Assembly (NCBI RefSeq): GCF_000611645.1
Contig: NW_014011790.1
Span: 1-10,872, forward strand
Reading direction: 5' to 3'
From: Monoraphidium neglectum
Lineage: Eukaryota; Chlorophyta; Chlorophyceae; Sphaeropleales; Selenastraceae
Length of the DNA stretch: 10,872 nt
Position numbers and translations under genes: made by a program. The notes beneath the pieces were generated by a model, which saw only the letters and a program-made list of their open reading frames with translations, did not search any database and was not told the DNA's origin. This document shows positions 10,001 to 10,872 of this stretch, in pieces (positions within the stretch are counted from its first letter, which is position 1; every line of letters starts with the position of its first letter).

Positions 10001-10787
10001 CAGAGTGACAAGATATTCCAGCAGCAGGCGGCGCTGTCGCGCGCGCAGGAGGAGGGGCGGGAGCTGCGGCGGCAGCTGGACACCAGGTCGGCGCAGGACT
10101 AGCAGGGGCCTGCGGCGGCCACCACGCCCCCCCCCTTGCGACGCCGCTTGGGGGATGCTGGGAGCCGTGCTTGTGCATCCCAGCCAACGCCTGCCCGTGC
10201 GCGTGGCAGGAAGTCTCCTGGACACGCAGTTTGACCCCCACAGCACCCACCCTTCTCAAACCGTCCAGGGCGAATCAGCAGGGCCTGATCGAGGCGGAGG
10301 CCGGGCGCCTGGCGGAGGAGTGCGCCCGCCTGCGCGCGCACGCGGCGCGGCAAGACGATGTGCAGGTGGGGCCGCCACGCGCGAGACGCGGGGCACACGG
10401 CTTCTAGAAAACGGGGTTGTGTTGATGGGTTTGAGGTGTAGGGTTGGGGGTCAAGCGACCCTAAGCCATCACCCGCTTGCCTGCGCCACTCAGGGCTAAG
10501 TTCCTGCTTGATCAGGTCTTCGTAGATTCTATCAAGGGCAGCACGAGGGCAATGCATCCTTCAGCAGCAGCAGCAGCAACAGCAGGAGCAGCAGCAGGGC
10601 TGCGCCGTGCGTGCACATGTTGCGCTCAACCACCAGCATCGTCCTCTCGCCTGCTGCCCTGCTGCCCTGATTCCCGAACATCTGTTGCACGCTACCAGGC
10701 GGCCATATCCGTCAAGACCGACCAGCTGGCTGCGGCTGACGCGCGTGTGGAGCAGCTGGAGGGGCAGCTCAAGGCGCTGCTGGGGAG
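1..10787 (+). CDS. giant coiled-coil protein gene, 24 exons, partial at both ends
   Basis: All exons below belong to this one gene. Joining the 24 exons in phase gives about 1952 residues with no internal stop; reading starts at base 3 and continues beyond the window after base 10787. The product is rich in Ala, Glu, Arg, Gln and Leu, with heptad-like spacing of Leu/Ala across most exons, and is broken by poly-Gln, poly-Ala, Gly-rich and Ser-rich linkers. I see no enzymatic motif, signal peptide, membrane helix or recognised domain. Long coiled coils of this kind are usually structural (cytoskeletal, basal-body, Golgi tether or chromosome scaffold); which applies here cannot be told from this part. 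Sense direction is supported by GT/GC-AG introns with compatible phases at every junction. I noticed no TGTAA-type polyadenylation signal inside. Two adjacent genes fused by my reconstruction is the main alternative, judged unlikely. Confidence 0.85.
538..664 (+). CDS. exon 2, coiled coil
   Basis: The acceptor is CTCAACAG|G. The first base completes an Arg codon from exon 1, then residues 128-169 follow (CSQQQASGGGLLAQLQDAEA, later SSRLLEEGRALGQR). The donor CAGCGG|GTGTGG at 665 is phase 0 and matches exon 3. The GTG at 667 is a possible shifted donor, but it would break phase. Confidence 0.8.
950..3562 (+). CDS. exon 3, giant 871-codon coiled-coil exon
   Basis: Acceptor GCGCCGCAG|GTGCAG, phase 0, beginning VQQLEADLAAAQAEL; donor GCCCGG|GTGCGG, phase 0. 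It encodes residues 170-1040. In order: an opening coiled coil; a Gly/Ala-rich zone with alanine runs (1232-1258 and about 1456-1497) and three spaced RIREL-type motifs (1271-1660); Gln10 (1673-1702); then a near-continuous coiled coil to the end, broken by a Gln7 tract (3194-3214) and an Ala-rich stretch (3308-3340). At 2613 bases it is about five times the next longest exon. Long open frames on the opposite strand here are by-products of GCN-rich codons, not genes. Confidence 0.9.
1673..1702 (+). repeat. (CAG)10 polyglutamine tract in exon 3
   Basis: Ten uninterrupted CAG codons, then CGG and two more CAG. It sits between a helix ending ELDQMR and a Gly/Glu-rich linker. Such tracts are length-variable by slippage. 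Confidence 0.95.
3194..3214 (+). repeat. (CAG)7 polyglutamine tract in exon 3
   Basis: Seven CAG codons after LEARLW and before HGELRD, interrupting a coiled coil. Confidence 0.95.
3706..4241 (+). CDS. exon 4, coiled coil with two polyalanine tracts
   Basis: Acceptor GTGCACCCGCAG|GAG, phase 0, starting ERHKQVELQAHAHEAEGLRA. The exon encodes residues 1041-1218 plus two bases. Two helices flank a low-complexity middle: Ala15 (3898-3942), a short polar linker with EQIPPSDGNAIARQP, and Ala13 (4018-4056). It ends in KLARSQQQLRTLTLQVQQL and a further QAENA. The donor GCCAG|GTGAGC at 4242 is close to ideal and is phase 2. Confidence 0.88.
3898..3942 (+). repeat. GCA repeat, 15-residue polyalanine in exon 4
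   Basis: Mostly GCA codons with single GCC and GCT interruptions. It is the same trinucleotide as the CAG tracts in exon 3, read in another frame. Confidence 0.93.
4018..4056 (+). repeat. (GCA)13 polyalanine tract in exon 4
   Basis: Thirteen pure GCA codons, preceded by GCA GCA ACA and followed by GTG ACA. It is the longest pure triplet repeat in the window. Confidence 0.95.
4393..4530 (+). CDS. exon 5
   Basis: Acceptor GGGTCTGCAG|G completes the split Arg codon, so the junction reads ENAR-LQKALQ and continues the heptads. A Pro/Ser/Thr-rich, less helical middle follows, then IEAALAAENLD. Donor GACCT|GTGAGC at 4531 is phase 2. The other two frames of this exon hit stops or lack coiled-coil character. 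It joins exon 6 in phase directly, without the 46-base segment in between. Confidence 0.75.
4570..4615 (+). other. candidate 46-base cassette exon in intron 5
   Basis: Preceded by TTGTTTCAG and followed by GTGAGG, both good splice signals. In the frame from exon 5 it is open and reads IALAYHIATSRQALA. It ends phase 0, whereas exon 6 needs phase 2, so inclusion shifts the frame and leads to TGA at 5537-5539 in exon 8. Constitutive use is therefore unlikely; it may be a poison exon or chance. Confidence 0.35.
4753..4846 (+). CDS. exon 6, coiled coil
   Basis: Acceptor GCCGCGTGCAG|G completes the Leu codon from exon 5, then VNRVTAGHQKLRLLKARL and QRDAEVEQRAIE follow (residues 1266-1296). The frame is fixed by heptads and by exact phase match to exon 5. 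Donor ATCGAG|GTGGGA at 4847 is phase 0. An alternative frame starting GEPRDGG is open but Gly/Pro-rich and would arise only if the upstream 46-base segment were included. Confidence 0.75.
4984..5062 (+). CDS. exon 7
   Basis: Acceptor TATGGCTGCAG|GTGCGA, phase 0, reading VRQLETRVRSLSRQSDHEAG then TNGVKA and one base. Donor AAAGCAG|GTGGGG at 5063 is phase 1. If this donor is not used, the frame reads on to a stop at 5101-5103, giving a possible alternative C-terminus. The phase-1 match to exon 8 favours splicing. Confidence 0.7.
5063..5532 (+). other. intron 7, longest intron (470 bases)
   Basis: This lies between exons 7 and 8 with GTGGGG donor and CGCGCGCAG acceptor. It has visibly lower GC than the exons, especially from 5100 to 5450. 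Close to the donor is a GGTCAAC / GTTGACC inverted repeat (5073-5092), and a TGCAT / ATGCA pair lies at 5404-5418. A 39-codon open stretch at 5111-5229 has an AG before it and a GT after it, but its length and phase do not fit the neighbouring exons. I see no RNA gene or mobile-element signature. Confidence 0.65.
5533..5612 (+). CDS. exon 8, coiled coil
   Basis: Acceptor GTGCGCGCGCAG|GA completes a Gly codon from exon 7 (phase 1). It then reads ELPMDGPMLSAIEAADLRAE and ends VDAYR. It contains two Met codons (5547 and 5559), so an internal start of a second gene could be imagined, but the phase match and continuing heptads argue for an internal exon. Donor TATCGG|GTGGGT at 5613 is phase 0. Confidence 0.7.
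5759..5827 (+). CDS. exon 9, 23-codon coiled-coil exon
   Basis: A strong pyrimidine tract (about 5728-5753) precedes CTCACCAG|CGC. The exon reads RALAAAQEEAAAAMTLANEA then RAQ, phase 0 at both ends. The donor is CGCGCAG|GTGGGG at 5828. The same frame is open about 100 bases upstream, but that stretch is Pro/Ser-rich and would need a phase-1 donor (5617) with a 71-base intron, so it is less likely coding. Confidence 0.72.
5981..6050 (+). CDS. exon 10
   Basis: Acceptor ATGACTGCAG|GCC, phase 0, reading AKAAAEARREDEKQRLDWRR then SPG plus one base. The charged helix fits the preceding exon. Donor CCCGGCG|GTGGGT at 6051 is phase 1 and matches exon 11. Reading through would reach a stop at about 6098. 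Confidence 0.72.
6253..6392 (+). CDS. exon 11, coiled coil
   Basis: Acceptor TTGCTCCCAG|GA completes a Gly codon. It then reads AAEEGAGEAVPHAPALWARV and continues with VALQSELDRAQEDVRTANAR. The heptads are clear in the second half. Donor CTCGCGCAG|GTGTGG at 6393 is phase 0. Confidence 0.82.
6636..6773 (+). CDS. exon 12, coiled coil
   Basis: Acceptor CGCGCGCAG|GTCAAC, phase 0, reading VNAELAQQLSDGERRLREAA, then SSVLQAQLAALQDAAA and KDRVIEQ. The length is 46 codons, phase 0 at both ends. Donor GAACAG|GTGCGG at 6774. It begins a run of five exons that could each be skipped without shifting the frame. Confidence 0.85.
6997..7158 (+). CDS. exon 13, Ser/Gly/Arg-rich linker
   Basis: Acceptor ACCCCCTGCAG|CTC, phase 0. 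After a short LKALCEGDQG helix it becomes low-complexity and rich in Ser, Gly and Arg (RPGSASSGSGGRSSARQSS, then VRSGEGRHHSRIDK), with no heptads. This is probably a flexible hinge; the basic-serine context could be a phosphorylation target, which is inference. Donor GACAAG|GTGGGA at 7159 is phase 0. Confidence 0.75.
7369..7415 (+). repeat. 11-12 base GGTCAA repeat at the end of intron 13
   Basis: Four imperfect units have GG at 7371, 7383, 7394 and 7405 (periods 12, 11, 11): GGTCAAATT, GGTCGACT, GGTCAACT and GGTTCAAC. The last unit runs into the CAG acceptor of exon 14. A two-unit version with the same 11-base period lies in intron 15. Confidence 0.7.
7416..7490 (+). CDS. exon 14, 25-codon coiled-coil exon
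   Basis: Acceptor TTCAACCAG|GTCGCG, phase 0, reading VASAWKEAGRLKGLKIEELN then FQLGQ. Its use of AAA, ATT and TTC makes it less GC-biased than its neighbours. Donor GGGCAG|GTGCAG at 7491 is phase 0. Confidence 0.78.
7491..7790 (+). other. intron 14 (300 bases)
   Basis: Donor GTGCAG, acceptor GTCATCGCAG. The interior is mixed composition with a single CCCTAAACC telomere-like heptamer near 7540, which means nothing alone. No open frame in it continues the coiled coil in phase, and I see no RNA gene or repeat of note. Confidence 0.6.
7791..7859 (+). CDS. exon 15, 23-codon coiled-coil exon
   Basis: Acceptor ATCGCAG|GCGTCC, phase 0, reading ASVQLEHLRRETAGLTQQLV then EAQ, a clear heptad helix. 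Donor GCGCAG|GTGCGG at 7860 is phase 0. Confidence 0.83.
7912..7929 (+). repeat. GGTCAAAC repeat pair in intron 15
   Basis: Two units of GGTCAAAC with GG at 7912 and 7923, an 11-base period, plus a third GGTCAAC at 7885. The unit and period match the cluster before exon 14. Confidence 0.6.
8073..8189 (+). CDS. exon 16, coiled coil
   Basis: Acceptor CCCCACCAG|GCC, phase 0, reading ARAAAESALMQQREAAAAQA then DALASAVRTKDSGLAAGE. It is 39 codons, phase 0 at both ends. Donor GGCGAG|GTGAGC at 8190 is near ideal. Confidence 0.85.
8402..8486 (+). CDS. exon 17, coiled coil
   Basis: Acceptor TCCCGCGCAG|GCGCGC, phase 0, reading ARIQALEAELHAANGRCAAL then QRQLEFAE plus one base. Donor GAGG|GTGAGT at 8487 is the best donor in the window, phase 1. 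Reading through would stop within three codons. Confidence 0.85.
8691..8842 (+). CDS. exon 18, coiled coil, ends at a GC donor
   Basis: Acceptor CCGCCCGCAG|CC completes an Ala codon (phase 1). It then reads EAARLSEASAQLSGRADAHA and ends GGEALRQQLEAAVAQ. The heptads stop exactly at CGCGCAG|GCGAGC (8843), a donor matching the usual consensus except GC for GT. An in-phase GT alternative at 8885 would add 14 residues including two prolines in a row. Confidence 0.75.
8843..9053 (+). other. intron 18, candidate GC-AG intron
   Basis: The donor is GCGAGC preceded by CAG; the acceptor is GCGCCGCAG, and both flanks are phase 0. GC-AG introns are a known minority class of U2-type introns. The interior drops in GC (about 8880-8960), as in other introns here. 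Confidence 0.65.
9054..9347 (+). CDS. exon 19, helix plus Gly/Pro-rich segment
   Basis: Acceptor GCGCCGCAG|GCGCTC, phase 0. It starts with a helix (ALSERRRLEALDAAVSRLCS, then VLRQLLLSV). A Gly/Ser/Pro-rich region follows (SSACGGGGISSSDAAAPDS, later PERRGAGPQGRADGGGS), ending ALLEELIDVV. Two in-phase donors compete: GTGGTG at 9345 and GTGGGC at 9348. The second fits the other introns better and is used here. Confidence 0.75.
9348..9660 (+). other. intron 19 (313 bases)
   Basis: Runs from GTGGGC to a GGGCCCGACAG acceptor. The exon 19 frame stays open into it as far as a stop at about 9489, but the translation loses helical character and becomes Pro/Arg/Cys-rich, so I read it as intron. Retention would give a different C-terminus. 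No repeats or RNA genes seen. Confidence 0.6.
9661..9782 (+). CDS. exon 20, coiled coil
   Basis: Acceptor GGCCCGACAG|GTTGGC, phase 0, reading VGSELSRRLREAAAAAQRLA, then ELEARLAAKGDDAARLQATL and two bases. The donor ACCCTCAG|GTCTGG at 9783 departs from the GTG pattern but is phase 2 and matches exon 21. Confidence 0.8.
9997..10086 (+). CDS. exon 21, coiled coil
   Basis: Acceptor GCGTACCGCAG|G completes the Arg codon. It reads AQSDKIFQQQAALSRAQEEG then RELRRQLDT and two bases. An alternative acceptor at 10003 gives the wrong phase. Donor GACACCAG|GTCGGC at 10087 is phase 2; reading through meets a TAG within five codons. Confidence 0.78.
10269..10365 (+). CDS. exon 22, coiled coil
   Basis: Acceptor AAACCGTCCAG|G completes an Arg codon. 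It reads ANQQGLIEAEAGRLAEECAR then LRAHAARQDDVQ. Donor GTGCAG|GTGGGG at 10366 is phase 0. Confidence 0.82.
10562..10597 (+). repeat. imperfect (CAG)12 tract across the exon 23 acceptor
   Basis: CAG repeated with one CAA and one GAG. The first unit supplies the acceptor AG of intron 22 and the rest encode glutamine. Confidence 0.85.
10565..10606 (+). CDS. exon 23, 14-codon glutamine-rich micro-exon
   Basis: Acceptor GCATCCTTCAG|CAG, phase 0, reading QQQQQQQEQQQGCA. The acceptor AG is itself the first CAG of the repeat, so the exact start is ambiguous by multiples of three. Donor TGCGCC|GTGCGT at 10607 is phase 0. Phase agreement with exons 22 and 24 supports it; skipping it would also keep the frame. 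Confidence 0.6.
10699..10787 (+). CDS. exon 24 (last in window), coiled coil
   Basis: Acceptor CACGCTACCAG|GCGGCC, phase 0, reading AAISVKTDQLAAADARVEQL then EGQLKALLG plus two bases. Donor TGGGGAG|GTGTGT at 10788 is phase 2. The gene must continue beyond the window. Confidence 0.83.
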
Positions 10788-10813
10788 GTGTGTTTGCATG
10801 AGCAAGCACGCAC

Positions 10814-10815
<2 letters not shown>

Positions 10816-10872
<57 letters not shown>
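10816..10872 (+). repeat. (GT)28 microsatellite in intron 24, cut by the window end
   Basis: 57 bases of uninterrupted GT alternation reach the last base, so its full length is unknown. It begins 28 bases after the exon 24 donor. Confidence 0.98.

Noticed and set aside
10816..10872. Coding of the GT run as a Val/Cys repeat
   Set aside because: It lies beyond a phase-2 donor, and dinucleotide repeats are typical of introns. No heptads continue past 10787.

Overview
The window reads as one intron-rich eukaryotic gene on the + strand, cut off at both ends. The likely source is the nuclear genome of a GC-rich green alga (chlorophyte). The basis is very high coding GC, strong preference for GCG/GCC/CTG/CAG/GAG codons, lower-GC introns of roughly 90 to 470 bases, donors that almost all read GTG-N-G, acceptors that all read CAG, and abundant CAG/GCA and GT microsatellites. 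The lineage call is inference; another GC-rich alga such as a haptophyte is possible.

I reconstructed 24 exons by following the coiled-coil reading frame across splice sites. They are 1-382, 538-664, 950-3562, 3706-4241, 4393-4530, 4753-4846, 4984-5062, 5533-5612, 5759-5827, 5981-6050, 6253-6392, 6636-6773, 6997-7158, 7416-7490, 7791-7859, 8073-8189, 8402-8486, 8691-8842, 9054-9347, 9661-9782, 9997-10086, 10269-10365, 10565-10606 and 10699-10787. All 23 complete introns join with compatible phases and without an in-frame stop. That is the strongest evidence for one gene. The joined product is about 1952 residues within the window, with neither N- nor C-terminus present.

Layout: bases 1-949 hold two coiled-coil exons. 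Bases 950-3562 are one unbroken 871-codon exon with Ala/Gly-rich linkers, a thrice-repeated RIREL-type motif and two polyglutamine tracts. Bases 3706-4241 hold an exon with two long polyalanine tracts encoded by GCA repeats. From 4393 to the end the gene is a string of short exons (42 to 294 bases), interrupted by a Ser/Gly/Arg-rich linker (exon 13) and a Gly/Pro-rich segment (exon 19). The window ends inside intron 24 in a 57-base GT repeat.

The protein is dominated by Ala, Glu, Arg, Gln and Leu in heptad-like patterns (LEAEL, LQAQL, AELAQ and similar). I see no catalytic motif, membrane segment or named domain, so no gene symbol is given. A filamentous or scaffold role is the natural inference, but nothing in the sequence fixes it. 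I found no rRNA, tRNA, CRISPR array, transposase or second gene. The points most worth checking are a frame-breaking 46-base candidate cassette exon, a GC-AG intron, a CAG-repeat acceptor, and an 11-base GGTCAA repeat shared by two introns.
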